Below, piece by piece: positions 25,274-33,843 of a stretch of 64,000 bases of DNA (position 1 is its first letter; each line of letters starts with the position of its first letter). Source of the stretch: Chitinophagaceae bacterium. GTDB lineage: Bacteria > Bacteroidota > Bacteroidia > Chitinophagales > Chitinophagaceae. The stretch spans positions 1 through 64,000 of the forward strand of contig CANHCY010000002.1 of assembly GCA_947459295.1 (NCBI GenBank), in the 5' to 3' direction. Position numbers and translations under genes: made by a program. The notes under the pieces are model-generated. The model made no database searches. It saw only the letters and a program-made list of their open reading frames with translations, and was not told the DNA's origin.

Positions 25274-27862
25274 ATGAAAAACTATTTTATCGCGGCGGCG
25301 CTCCTAGTTACAACAATGGGTACCGCACAACAAAGAGACACCACGCAAGCACCAGGTGGTAGAGCTGGTATGCCAAGCATGGCTGGCATGGCTGGTATGC
25401 CAGGTTTAGGCGGTGCACGTCAGGCTCCTAAAGCTTTTAAAGATGTGATTACGTCAAAAGCCGTGTCACAAAAGGGTTTATTTACCGTACACAAAGTGGA
25501 AGACAAGTACTACTTTGAAATTCCTAATAGCCTTTTAGGTCGTGAAATATTAGCGGTTACCCGTTATGTAAAAGTGCCTGCAGTTGGCGGCGGACGTGGT
25601 GTATATGGTGGTGAAATTGCCAACCAACAAACCATGGCCTTCGAAAAAGGACCAAGCAGCAACATCTTTTTACGTGGTATTGCACTTATTAGTAATGCAA
25701 ACCCAACCGATGATATTTACAAAGCGGTTACAAACTCTAACTTAAACGCGATTGCTGCAGCTTTCCCTATTGCAGCTTTCTCAAAAGATAGTTCTGGCGT
25801 TGTAATTGACGTTACAGATTACTTTAAAGGTGACAACCCTTTAGTAAGTGTAAGTTCTCAAGTAAAACGTTCATTAAGTTTAACGCAGATTTCTTCTGAT
25901 AGATCTTATATCGACAAAATTTCTAGTTACCCAATTAACACCGAAATCAGAACTGTAAAAACTTTTGGTTCTTCGGCAGCTGGTGGTGGATTTGGTGGAC
26001 CAAGCCCTACTCCAACTGCTTCTATTCCAACAGCAAATGGCAACAACGCTATCACTATTGAATTAAACACTTCGCTTTTACTACTTCCTGAAAAGCCAAT
26101 GGCAGCAAGGATTGCAGACAAGCGTGTTGGATTCTTTACCGATGATTATGTTGTGTTTGGCGACAACCAACAAAAAGTGGAGAACAAAGAATTTGCAGTT
26201 CGTTGGAGATTAGAGCCAAAAGATGCTGATGTAGAAAAATGGAAAAAAGGCGAACTAGTTGAACCTAAAAAACAAATCATTTATTACATCGATCCTGCAA
26301 CTCCAAAGCAGTGGCGTAAGCACCTAATTTTAGGTATCAACGACTGGCAGAAAGCTTTTGAACAAGCTGGTTTCAAAAATGCAATTGTAGGTAAAGAGTG
26401 GCCAGAAAATGACACGACTATGAGCCTTGAAGATGCGCGCTACTCAGTAGTACGTTATTTTGCTTCTGAAACAGAAAATGCATATGGTCCTAACGTACAC
26501 GATCCGCGCAGTGGTGAAATTTTAGAAAGCCATATTGGCTGGTACCACAACGTTATGAAACTTGTACACGATTGGTACATGATTCAAACAGCAGCTGTTG
26601 ATCCACGTGCTCGTAGCATGAAATATGATGATGATTTAATGGGTGATTTAATTCGTTTTGTGTCTTCACACGAAGTAGGTCATACTCTAGGTTTAAGACA
26701 TAACATGGGAAGCAGTAGCAAAACCCCAGTAGAAAAATTACGTGATAAAACATGGGTTGAAGCAAACGGTCACACCGCTTCTATCATGGACTATGCTCGT
26801 TTTAACTATGTAGCACAACCAGAAGATAATATCTCTAAAGCAGGTTTATACCCGCGCATTGGCGATTATGATTTATGGGCTATCCGTTGGGGTTATGGTT
26901 ACATCGCTGGTAATACAGAAGAAGAAACCAAATTAGCGAGCAACAAATTAATCACTGAAACATTAAAAGCAAATCCGCGTGCTTGGTTTGGTACTTACGA
27001 AGGTGGCAACCAACAGGATCCACGTAGCCAATCTGAAGACCTAAGTGACAACGCTGTTAAAGCAAGTGACTATGGTATCAAAAACTTACAGCGTTTACTT
27101 GTTAAATTACCTGAATACACAAAAGAAGAAGGTGATTTAAACGAAAACGTAGCTGTAATATATGGTCAGTTATTAGGTCAATTTAGAAGATATGTAGGAC
27201 ATGTTAGCCGCAACGTAGGTGGTGTATATGAAACCTTCCAAACTTCTGAAAGCGGTGAATCTGTTTATGAACCAACGCCTAAGCAACATCAAAAAGATGC
27301 ATTAGGATTTTTAAATAGACAATTATTCCAAACACCAACTTGGTTGATCGACAAGAAAATCTGGGATAAAATAAACGTTCCTGGTTCTTCAGATCCAATT
27401 GCAGGTGCACAAGAAAGTGCTTTAGCTTCTATGTTAAGCACAGACCGCTTACACCGTATGCAAGCAAACGTAGAACGTTTTGGCGCAGACAAAGTATATG
27501 CTGCTACAGAAATGATCAACGATTTACAAAACGATTTATTTAGCGAATTAAAGTCTGGTAAAGCGGTAGACATGTACCGTAGAATGCTACAAAAGAGCTA
27601 TGTAGATAAATTAGATGCGATCATCAATCCAAAAGCAAGCGCTGGTGGTATCACCATTAGCTTTGGTGGCGGTGGCGGCTTTAGTAATCCTTACGGATCT
27701 GGTTACAATAGCCGTAGTGATGTAAACAGCATTGCACGCGCTCAATTGGTTGCTTTAAAAGGCACCGTAAACGCAGCTGCAGCTTCTACTTCAGACAAAA
27801 TGACAAAAATGCATTTAGCAGATTTAGCGCAAACAATTAAGTTATCACTAGATCCTAAATAA
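25274..27862 (+). CDS. Secreted zinc-dependent metalloprotease (DUF5117/DUF4953 type)
   Basis: An 862-aa protein with a signal peptide (about 18 residues) followed by a Met/Gly/Ala-rich repeat (MPSMAGMAGMPGLGG) at about 34-48. The zinc site HEVGHTLGLRH is at 466-476, giving three histidine ligands as in metzincins, and SIMDYARFNY near 508 could hold the Met-turn. The N-terminal region matches the DUF5117/5118-type extension of these large Bacteroidota proteases. A Gly-rich loop (ISFGGGGGF) lies near 798. Codons are rich in favoured C-ending forms compared with neighbours, which suggests high expression. The natural substrate is unknown. Confidence 0.88.
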   Translation: MKNYFIAAALLVTTMGTAQQRDTTQAPGGRAGMPSMAGMAGMPGLGGARQAPKAFKDVITSKAVSQKGLFTVHKVEDKYYFEIPNSLLGREILAVTRYVKVPAVGGGRGVYGGEIANQQTMAFEKGPSSNIFLRGIALISNANPTDDIYKAVTNSNLNAIAAAFPIAAFSKDSSGVVIDVTDYFKGDNPLVSVSSQVKRSLSLTQISSDRSYIDKISSYPINTEIRTVKTFGSSAAGGGFGGPSPTPTASIPTANGNNAITIELNTSLLLLPEKPMAARIADKRVGFFTDDYVVFGDNQQKVENKEFAVRWRLEPKDADVEKWKKGELVEPKKQIIYYIDPATPKQWRKHLILGINDWQKAFEQAGFKNAIVGKEWPENDTTMSLEDARYSVVRYFASETENAYGPNVHDPRSGEILESHIGWYHNVMKLVHDWYMIQTAAVDPRARSMKYDDDLMGDLIRFVSSHEVGHTLGLRHNMGSSSKTPVEKLRDKTWVEANGHTASIMDYARFNYVAQPEDNISKAGLYPRIGDYDLWAIRWGYGYIAGNTEEETKLASNKLITETLKANPRAWFGTYEGGNQQDPRSQSEDLSDNAVKASDYGIKNLQRLLVKLPEYTKEEGDLNENVAVIYGQLLGQFRRYVGHVSRNVGGVYETFQTSESGESVYEPTPKQHQKDALGFLNRQLFQTPTWLIDKKIWDKINVPGSSDPIAGAQESALASMLSTDRLHRMQANVERFGADKVYAATEMINDLQNDLFSELKSGKAVDMYRRMLQKSYVDKLDAIINPKASAGGITISFGGGGGFSNPYGSGYNSRSDVNSIARAQLVALKGTVNAAAASTSDKMTKMHLADLAQTIKLSLDPK

Positions 27863-27934
27863 ATTTTCTGAAACATTTAGATCTGAAATTTTTGAGATTG
27901 TTTTAAAAAATATTCGAGAAAATTTTTGAGATCG

Positions 27935-27968
27935 AAAAATCCGAGGGCGAAGCCCTCGGATTTTTTTT
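27935..27968 (+). terminator. Intrinsic terminator after the metalloprotease gene
   Basis: AAAAATCCGAGGGC (27935-27948), a GAA loop and GCCCTCGGATTTTT (52-65) make a 14-bp stem followed by a T8 run. It lies 73 bases beyond the metalloprotease stop, and is one of the strongest terminators in the window. Confidence 0.92.
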
Positions 27969-28064
27969 GAATTTATTTGCCCAAAATTTCCTGCACCTAT
28001 TTTTGCGCAGATTTTATTTTATAGTTCCGCTGCATTCATTTAAATTGTGTCAAACCCTACAACC

Positions 28065-28790
28065 ATGTTACAACCTTGGCGTACAGGAACCGTTATCAAA
28101 ATTGAAGATGCGTCGGCTACCACTAGGCGTTTTTGGATTCAAATTCCAGAACTGGACGTTTTTGATTTTAAGCCAGGTCAGTTTGTAACACTTGATTTAC
28201 CCATTCACGAAAAAACAAACAAGCGCTGGCGTAGTTATTCCATTGCTTCTGCGCCGGATGGCACCAATATTATAGAACTCGTTATTGTATTATTAGAAGG
28301 CGGCCTTGGTACCACCTACTTATTCAATGAAATAAAAGTGGGTAGCAGCCTTACTTTAAGAGGTCCTGTGGGCGTATTTACCCTACCTGAAACACTAGAT
28401 AAAGATCTTTATTTGATTTGCACGGGTACGGGTATTGCGCCATTTAGATCCATGATTCATTATATCCATCAGCACAAAATAGCGCACAAAAATATTCACT
28501 TAATATTTGGATGTCGAAAATTAACCGACCGTTTGTACGGCCAGGAATTAAAAGCGCTTGAAAGTCTAGAAAATAATTTTTACTATCATCCTGTTTTTTC
28601 TAGAGAAGAGATTACGCCAGAAGGAGGTTACAGTGGTTATGTGCACGCCGTGTATGAAAAATTAATAGCAGCTAAAAATCCATCGCAGTTTTATTTATGC
28701 GGCTGGAAAAACATGATTGACGAAGCCAAGGAGCGCATCATGGCAGCAGGTTACGACAAAAAAGACATCCACTTAGAGATATACGGATAA
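28065..28790 (+). CDS. Ferredoxin-NADP reductase-type flavoprotein
   Basis: About 241 aa with an FAD-binding barrel (RSYSIAS near residue 58, after PGQFVTLDLP) and an NAD(P)-binding half (ICTGTGIAPFRSMI near 125; FYLCGWKNMI near 215). No [2Fe-2S] domain follows, so it is a plain two-domain reductase, possibly acting with a separate ferredoxin or flavodoxin. A GTG at 28047 is in frame and would add six residues; ATG 28065 is preferred but the choice is not certain. It is transcribed alone and converges on glyS. Confidence 0.87.
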   Translation: MLQPWRTGTVIKIEDASATTRRFWIQIPELDVFDFKPGQFVTLDLPIHEKTNKRWRSYSIASAPDGTNIIELVIVLLEGGLGTTYLFNEIKVGSSLTLRGPVGVFTLPETLDKDLYLICTGTGIAPFRSMIHYIHQHKIAHKNIHLIFGCRKLTDRLYGQELKALESLENNFYYHPVFSREEITPEGGYSGYVHAVYEKLIAAKNPSQFYLCGWKNMIDEAKERIMAAGYDKKDIHLEIYG

Positions 28791-28816
28791 GTATCGCTGA
28801 TAGCGCGCAACAGGCT

Positions 28817-30295
28817 TTAAGCAATAGCCGCCAACACAATCTCCTTTACCTTGCTAAAATGCACACGCTCTTGCGTCATCGCATCGCGGTAACGAATGGT
28901 AACGGTTTGATCTTCTTTTGTTTGATGATCAATGGTTACACAAAACGGCGTACCAATAGCATCTTGTCTGCGGTAACGCTTTCCAATCGCATCTTTTTCT
29001 TCGTAAAAACATTTGAATTGACCTTTACAGCTATCCATCAGTTCACGTGCAATTTCTGGAAGACCATCCTTTTTAACAAGCGGCAAAATAGCGAGTTTAA
29101 CAGGCGCAATTTTTGCAGGAATATGAAGCACCACGCGTTCGTCTGTACTACCATCTTCTTTTGTAATTTTTTCTTCTTCGTAGGCGTTGCTTAAAACGGC
29201 TAAAAACATACGGTCCAGTCCTATAGAAGTTTCAATAACGTACGGAATGTAATTACCATAAGGCTTTCCGGTTGCTTCATCGATATCGTTATCAAAATAT
29301 TGTTGCTTCTTTTTACTAAACTCTTGGTGTCTAGTCAAATCAAAATCGGTACGGGAATGTATCCCTTCTAACTCTTTAAATCCAAATGGAAATTCAAACT
29401 CAATATCTAGTGCAGCGTCTGCATAGTGCGCAAGTTTTACGTGGTCATGAAAACGGTATTTACTAGCGGGCATACCTAAATCTGTGTGCCATTTTAAACG
29501 CGCTTCTTTCCAGTAGTCATACCATTTTTTTTGCGTACCAGGACGCACAAAAAATTGCATTTCCATTTGTTCAAACTCACGCATTCTAAATATAAATTGA
29601 CGCGCTACGATTTCATTTCTAAAAGCCTTTCCAGTTTGTGCAATTCCAAACGGCACTTTCATGCGCGCAGTTTTTTGCACGTTTAAAAAGTTTACAAAAA
29701 TACCTTGTGCGGTTTCTGGTCTTAAATAAATAGTATTGGCGTCTTCAGCTACAGAGCCTAACTGGGTATCAAACATTAAATTAAACTGTCTAATTGCTGT
29801 CCAATTAGAAGTGCCGCTTACAGTACAAGTAATTTTCTGATCCACGAGCAATTGCTGCAGGGCTTCAAAATTATCTGACCCAAGCAGCTCCTCCATTTTT
29901 GCAATAAGTGCATCTGCCTCTGCTGTAGCTCCTGCGGCGCGTAAGCTGTCGGCTTTGGCTTCAATCAAATGGTCTACACGGTAGCGCTTTTGAGAATCTT
30001 TATTGTCAATTAAGGGGTCACTAAAACTATCCACGTGACCGCTCGCTTTCCAAGTGGTTGGATGCATGAATATGGCAGCATCAATGCCCACAATATTTTC
30101 ATGCAGCTGGGTCATGCTATGCCACCAATAATCCCTGATATTTTTTTTGAGTTCAGACCCGTAAGGACCGTAATCATATACAGCACTTAAACCATCATAA
30201 ATTTCACTACTAGGAAATACAAATCCATACTCTTTGGCATGCGATATAATGGCCTGAAAATTATTTTCTTGTGGGGTTAACGCGGGCTTACTCAT
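28817..30295 (-). CDS. glyS: Glycyl-tRNA synthetase (single-chain type)
   Basis: A 492-aa class II synthetase that charges tRNA-Gly. It is the homodimeric form, not the alpha/beta tetramer. Motif 2 is visible around FRNEIVARQFIFRMREFEQMEM (only the core is quoted), with the upstream LRPETAQGIFVNF segment. The C-terminal anticodon-binding domain begins near 385 (PVKLAILPLVKK). An in-frame TTG at 30304 would add three residues; ATG 30293-30295 (MSKPALTPQ) is used. A TATTTTTG element at 30302-30309 on the minus strand would start transcription almost at this ATG, implying a very short leader. Confidence 0.94.
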   Translation of the reverse strand: MSKPALTPQENNFQAIISHAKEYGFVFPSSEIYDGLSAVYDYGPYGSELKKNIRDYWWHSMTQLHENIVGIDAAIFMHPTTWKASGHVDSFSDPLIDNKDSQKRYRVDHLIEAKADSLRAAGATAEADALIAKMEELLGSDNFEALQQLLVDQKITCTVSGTSNWTAIRQFNLMFDTQLGSVAEDANTIYLRPETAQGIFVNFLNVQKTARMKVPFGIAQTGKAFRNEIVARQFIFRMREFEQMEMQFFVRPGTQKKWYDYWKEARLKWHTDLGMPASKYRFHDHVKLAHYADAALDIEFEFPFGFKELEGIHSRTDFDLTRHQEFSKKKQQYFDNDIDEATGKPYGNYIPYVIETSIGLDRMFLAVLSNAYEEEKITKEDGSTDERVVLHIPAKIAPVKLAILPLVKKDGLPEIARELMDSCKGQFKCFYEEKDAIGKRYRRQDAIGTPFCVTIDHQTKEDQTVTIRYRDAMTQERVHFSKVKEIVLAAIA

Positions 30296-30408
30296 ACAGG
30301 GCAAAAATAAGCCATTCTCCCTAAAAAAGGCGCTTTAGCCCCTTTATCCATTTTTTTTCTCTGACTGAAAGAAATCCTATAGCTTTAGCGGGATAAATTT
30401 AAACCACC

Positions 30409-31812
30409 ATGAATAAAAAGAAGATGATGTTGTGGATGCTCACATTTGTGGCTCCTCTACTGGTTTTTGCTCAGCAAACAACCCTTTACCCAAGCGATTA
30501 TTTAACACCCGAGTTTCATGCTGGCCGCAGGGCTGCATTTAAAGAAAAACTCTCTAAAAATGGAGTGGGTATTTTCTTTGCTTCCCAGGTGCGTGTAAGA
30601 AATAACGACGTAGATTTTCAATATTCTCAAAGTAAAAATTTCTACTACTTTACAGGTCTAGAAGAACCTAATGCAGTTTTGTTGTTATTCAAGCAGCCCG
30701 TAACCATTTTAGATAAAACCGGTACCGAATTTATTTTTGTTCAAAACCGTGATCCCCAAAGAGAATTATGGACTGGTAAAATTTTAGGAGCTGAAGGCGT
30801 ACAAGAAAAGTATAAAATCGCAAACGTTTTCACCAACGATAAATTTAGCGCTAGCACCATCAATTTTTCAAGTATCGATTCTGTATTTACAGCGTATAAA
30901 AACGAAGATATTTTTTACACTTATAAAAAAAGTGTTGACCCTTTAACACGTATGGCAACCATTGTTGACAGTGCTATTGCTGCCTCCAACAAGCCTGTTG
31001 CTGGGCGTAGTTTACAAGGCATTTTATCTGGCTTAAGAGGTATCAAGCAACCAGAAGAAATTGCACTTATTAGTAAAGCTGCTGCTATGAGTTGCGAAGG
31101 CCATAATGACGTTATGCGTGCTATAAAGCCAGGCATGACAGAATACCAAGCACAAGCAATTATGGAATACCATTTCAAGAAAAATGGTTCTGAATATCCT
31201 GGCTACCCGAGCATTGTTGGTGCTGCCGAAAACGCTTGCGTACTGCACTATGTAACCAATCTTAAATTAATGAACGATGGCGATTTACTATTAAGTGATT
31301 GCGCTGCAGAATACCATGGTTATACTGCAGACGTTACAAGAACGGTACCTGCAAACGGTAAGTTTTCGCCAGAACAAAAAATTATTTACGAGCTGGTGTT
31401 AAAAGCACAAGATGCTGGCATAGCTGCTTGTAAACCTGGCGCACCATTTGCGTCTGTAGATGCGGCTGCAAGAGCTGTTGTTAACAAAGGCCTTGTAGAA
31501 CTTGGTATTGTTAAAACAGAAGCGGAAGCGCGCAAATATTTCCCACACGGTACGTCACACCATTTAGGTTTAGACGTGCATGACATGGGACCTCGCACAT
31601 TAGATCCAGGTGTGGTGTTAACGGTTGAGCCGGGTATTTATATTCCACCAGGAAGCAACTGCGATAAAAAATGGTGGAGCATTGGTGTAAGAATTGAAGA
31701 TGATATTTTAATTACCCCAACAGGTAATCAAAACCTATCGGCTTCTTCGCCAAGAACCGTTGCCGACATTGAAAAAATGGCAAAACAAAAAAGCATTTTT
31801 GAGACTAAATAA
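30409..31812 (+). CDS. Secreted Xaa-Pro aminopeptidase (peptidase M24B)
   Basis: A 467-aa protein with a clear signal peptide (MNKKKMMLWMLTFVAPLLVFAQ). An N-terminal creatinase-like domain spans about 30-190. A pita-bread metallopeptidase domain follows, with the metal ligands in DCAAEYHGYTADVTRT, HGTSHHLGLDVHD and the glutamates of TVEPGIYIP and GVRIEDD. It releases N-terminal residues that precede proline. Export to the periplasm or surface is unusual compared with the cytoplasmic PepP of enterics but frequent in Bacteroidota. Confidence 0.93.
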   Translation: MNKKKMMLWMLTFVAPLLVFAQQTTLYPSDYLTPEFHAGRRAAFKEKLSKNGVGIFFASQVRVRNNDVDFQYSQSKNFYYFTGLEEPNAVLLLFKQPVTILDKTGTEFIFVQNRDPQRELWTGKILGAEGVQEKYKIANVFTNDKFSASTINFSSIDSVFTAYKNEDIFYTYKKSVDPLTRMATIVDSAIAASNKPVAGRSLQGILSGLRGIKQPEEIALISKAAAMSCEGHNDVMRAIKPGMTEYQAQAIMEYHFKKNGSEYPGYPSIVGAAENACVLHYVTNLKLMNDGDLLLSDCAAEYHGYTADVTRTVPANGKFSPEQKIIYELVLKAQDAGIAACKPGAPFASVDAAARAVVNKGLVELGIVKTEAEARKYFPHGTSHHLGLDVHDMGPRTLDPGVVLTVEPGIYIPPGSNCDKKWWSIGVRIEDDILITPTGNQNLSASSPRTVADIEKMAKQKSIFETK

Positions 31813-31832
31813 TTTTTGAGTTTACTCGATTT

Positions 31833-31865
31833 AAAAAGGCGCGCTTGTATCAAGCGCGCCTTTTT
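31833..31865. terminator. Bidirectional intrinsic terminator
   Basis: AAAAAGGCGCGCTTG (31833-31847) and CAAGCGCGCCTTTTT (31851-31865) form a 15-bp stem with a three-base loop. It lies between convergent genes: 21 bases after the aminopeptidase stop on the plus strand, and 48 bases after the MazG-like gene on the minus strand. The A5 and T5 flanks suit both directions. Confidence 0.9.
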
Positions 31866-31912
31866 AAATCCAACTTTTTATTGCGTTAACCGTCCGAATG
31901 ATATTGGAAAAA

Positions 31913-32239
31913 TTATTTTAATTTCTCGTTATTGATATGCCTGGTGGCATCTCTATTATTTTTTTTATCAAAGTTTTTTTCAAGTGCTTTTGTAAGGTCT
32001 ACACCTGTTTGATTGGCGAGGCAAATAAGTACCCACAATACATCGGCCATTTCATCTGCTATATCTTTATCAGACTCTCCGGCTTTAAAAGATTGTTCGC
32101 CATATTTACGCACTAGTATTCTACTCAATTCCCCTACTTCTTCCATGAGTATGCCCATGTTGGTAAGCTCATTAAAATACCTAACACCAACGGTTTGAAT
32201 CCAGGTATCTACGTCTTGTTGTGCTTTTTCAATTGTCAT
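31913..32239 (-). CDS. MazG-like nucleotide pyrophosphohydrolase
   Basis: A 108-aa all-helical protein. The metal-binding acidic pattern of the MazG fold is visible as LMEEVGELSRI (E-x-x-E) near 31-41 and DKDIADEMADVLWVLICLA (E-x-x-D) near 58-76. Members hydrolyse (d)NTPs or related nucleotides to monophosphates and pyrophosphate. The substrate is unknown. It shares the base at 32239 with the dtd end, so the two are translationally coupled and may both guard quality of translation or nucleotide pools. Confidence 0.9.
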   Translation of the reverse strand: MTIEKAQQDVDTWIQTVGVRYFNELTNMGILMEEVGELSRILVRKYGEQSFKAGESDKDIADEMADVLWVLICLANQTGVDLTKALEKNFDKKNNRDATRHINNEKLK

Positions 32240-32691
32240 TATTCTTTGTTTTTAGAGTCGATGTTAATGGTTACCGGACCGTTATTTATAAGGCTCACTT
32301 TCATGTCAGCACCAAAAATACCTGTTTGTAGTGGTTTACCTAAATCATTACTTAAGGCCAAAATCATTTGTTCATACAAAGGCATAGCAATAGGCGGTTT
32401 TGAAGCTTTAATATAAGAAGGTCTGTTTCCTTTTTTGGTACTCGCTAAAAGTGTAAACTGGCTAATAAGTAAAATATCACCGCCTATATCTTTAACAGAC
32501 AAATTCATAACGCCCTCTGTATCGTCAAAAAGCCTAAGTCCTGTAATTTTATTACTAAGCCAGGTAATATCTTCTAAGTTATCCGCGTCTTCGATACCAA
32601 GCAGTACAAGTAGGCCATTACCAATAGCCCCTACTACTTTTTCATCTACCACCACCGACGCTTCCAATACACGCTGAATAACGACTCTCAT
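32239..32691 (-). CDS. dtd: D-aminoacyl-tRNA deacylase
   Basis: A 150-aa enzyme that removes D-amino acids, and glycine from tRNA-Ala, from mischarged tRNA. Both signatures are present: ISQFTLLAS near residue 76-84 and the Gly-cisPro motif NNGPVTINID near 135-144. Start MRVVIQRVLEASVVVD is typical. It overlaps the MazG-like gene. The surrounding D-amino-acid interest (alanine racemase at 2-3 kb) is probably coincidental. Confidence 0.95.
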   Translation of the reverse strand: MRVVIQRVLEASVVVDEKVVGAIGNGLLVLLGIEDADNLEDITWLSNKITGLRLFDDTEGVMNLSVKDIGGDILLISQFTLLASTKKGNRPSYIKASKPPIAMPLYEQMILALSNDLGKPLQTGIFGADMKVSLINNGPVTINIDSKNKE

Positions 32692-32771
32692 AATAAGGTT
32701 CAGTTAAATGTTTCTTGCATGAAGATATTAATAAAGACGTTTGTACCTTTATCATGCCGCTATTTACCTGT

Positions 32772-33803
32772 ATGAAAATTTCTGTTGCAACAAAATTTAC
32801 CATCTTTTCCTTTGCTGTGCTATGCATGGGATCAACCGCTATTTTTTCATACAAACCCACCCCCGTAAAGTTTTTAGGTCCTAAGGGCTGGCCAGAAGCG
32901 GCATACAATTTTAATGGGAATCCACTTACAAAAGAAGGCATCGCACTAGGCAAAAAATTATTTTATGACCCTGTACTCAGTAGCGATAACACTGTTAGTT
33001 GCGCCACTTGTCACGAACCGTCGGCAGCTTTTGCCACTTATGATCACCCATTGAGTCATGGCGTTAACAACTTAACTACCCGCAATGCGCCTAGCCTTTT
33101 TAATAGTGCATGGCAAAAGGAATTTATGTTTGACGGGAGAGCTGCTAGCCTAGAGGAGCAGGCGCTTTTACCTATGCATTCTACAGATGAAATGGATACC
33201 AATATTCCAGCGCTGCTTAAACAGTTAAGCGCTAGTCCTAGCTATAAAAAAATGTTTAGTGCTGCGTTTGGTCCATCAAAAATTACACTAGATCAAATTA
33301 CGAGGGCACTCAGTCAATTTCAGCTAACCCTCGTGTCCGCTAATAGCAAATACGATCAGGTGATGCGTGGGGAGGCTTCCTTTATTTTACCAGAAAAATT
33401 AGGGTATGAAATATTCGAAACAAAATGCGTGTCTTGTCATACCCCTCCACTTTTTAGTAATTACAGTTATCAAAACACGGCTATTACTAGGGACCCTATA
33501 TTAAAAGACAATGGCCGGGCGCGTTTTACGGGTAATAGCTCCGATTCTCTCAAATTTAAAGTACCCAGCCTACGAAATGTAGCCCTCACCTTTCCTTATG
33601 GGCATGATGGCCGTTATTATTCAATACTGGATGTACTCACCCATTACAAAACATCGGGGCAAATACCCCTATCCAATTACGAAATAGGGCAGCTTACCGC
33701 TTTTTTAAATACCCTCACAGATTCTAGTACTTTATCCAACCCCGCATTTTTGCCTAGACAGGCCGCAACCAATAATAAAATCCCAAATCACGCCCATCAG
33801 TAA
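32772..33803 (+). CDS. Di-haem cytochrome c peroxidase family protein
   Basis: About 343 aa with a signal peptide (MKISVATKFTIFSFAVLCMGSTA). Two c-type haem sites are seen: CATCH (about residue 77) and CVSCH (about 222). The frame is open to a TTG at 32715, and an ATG at 32754 also exists. A GACGTTTG near-match to the -7 element ends at 32743, so transcription would begin around 32750, which favours ATG 32772. MauG/CcpA-like enzymes reduce hydrogen peroxide or oxidise other substrates in the periplasm. It is divergent from dtd. Confidence 0.88.
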   Translation: MKISVATKFTIFSFAVLCMGSTAIFSYKPTPVKFLGPKGWPEAAYNFNGNPLTKEGIALGKKLFYDPVLSSDNTVSCATCHEPSAAFATYDHPLSHGVNNLTTRNAPSLFNSAWQKEFMFDGRAASLEEQALLPMHSTDEMDTNIPALLKQLSASPSYKKMFSAAFGPSKITLDQITRALSQFQLTLVSANSKYDQVMRGEASFILPEKLGYEIFETKCVSCHTPPLFSNYSYQNTAITRDPILKDNGRARFTGNSSDSLKFKVPSLRNVALTFPYGHDGRYYSILDVLTHYKTSGQIPLSNYEIGQLTAFLNTLTDSSTLSNPAFLPRQAATNNKIPNHAHQ

Positions 33804-33843
33804 AATGGTTTTGTTACTTTAGCAGCAGCAAAACAAGAAATCA

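Noticed and set aside
25370..25420. Short repeated bases in the metalloprotease start (Gly-Met-Ala repeats)
   Set aside because: It is an in-frame low-complexity peptide of the mature N-terminus and not a DNA repeat element.
27967..28188. 73-codon frame before the flavin reductase gene
   Set aside because: It begins inside the terminator T-run and overlaps the reductase start in another frame.
32642..32953. 103-codon frame across the dtd-peroxidase intergenic region
   Set aside because: It covers the start of both divergent genes on the opposite strand and has no recognisable feature.
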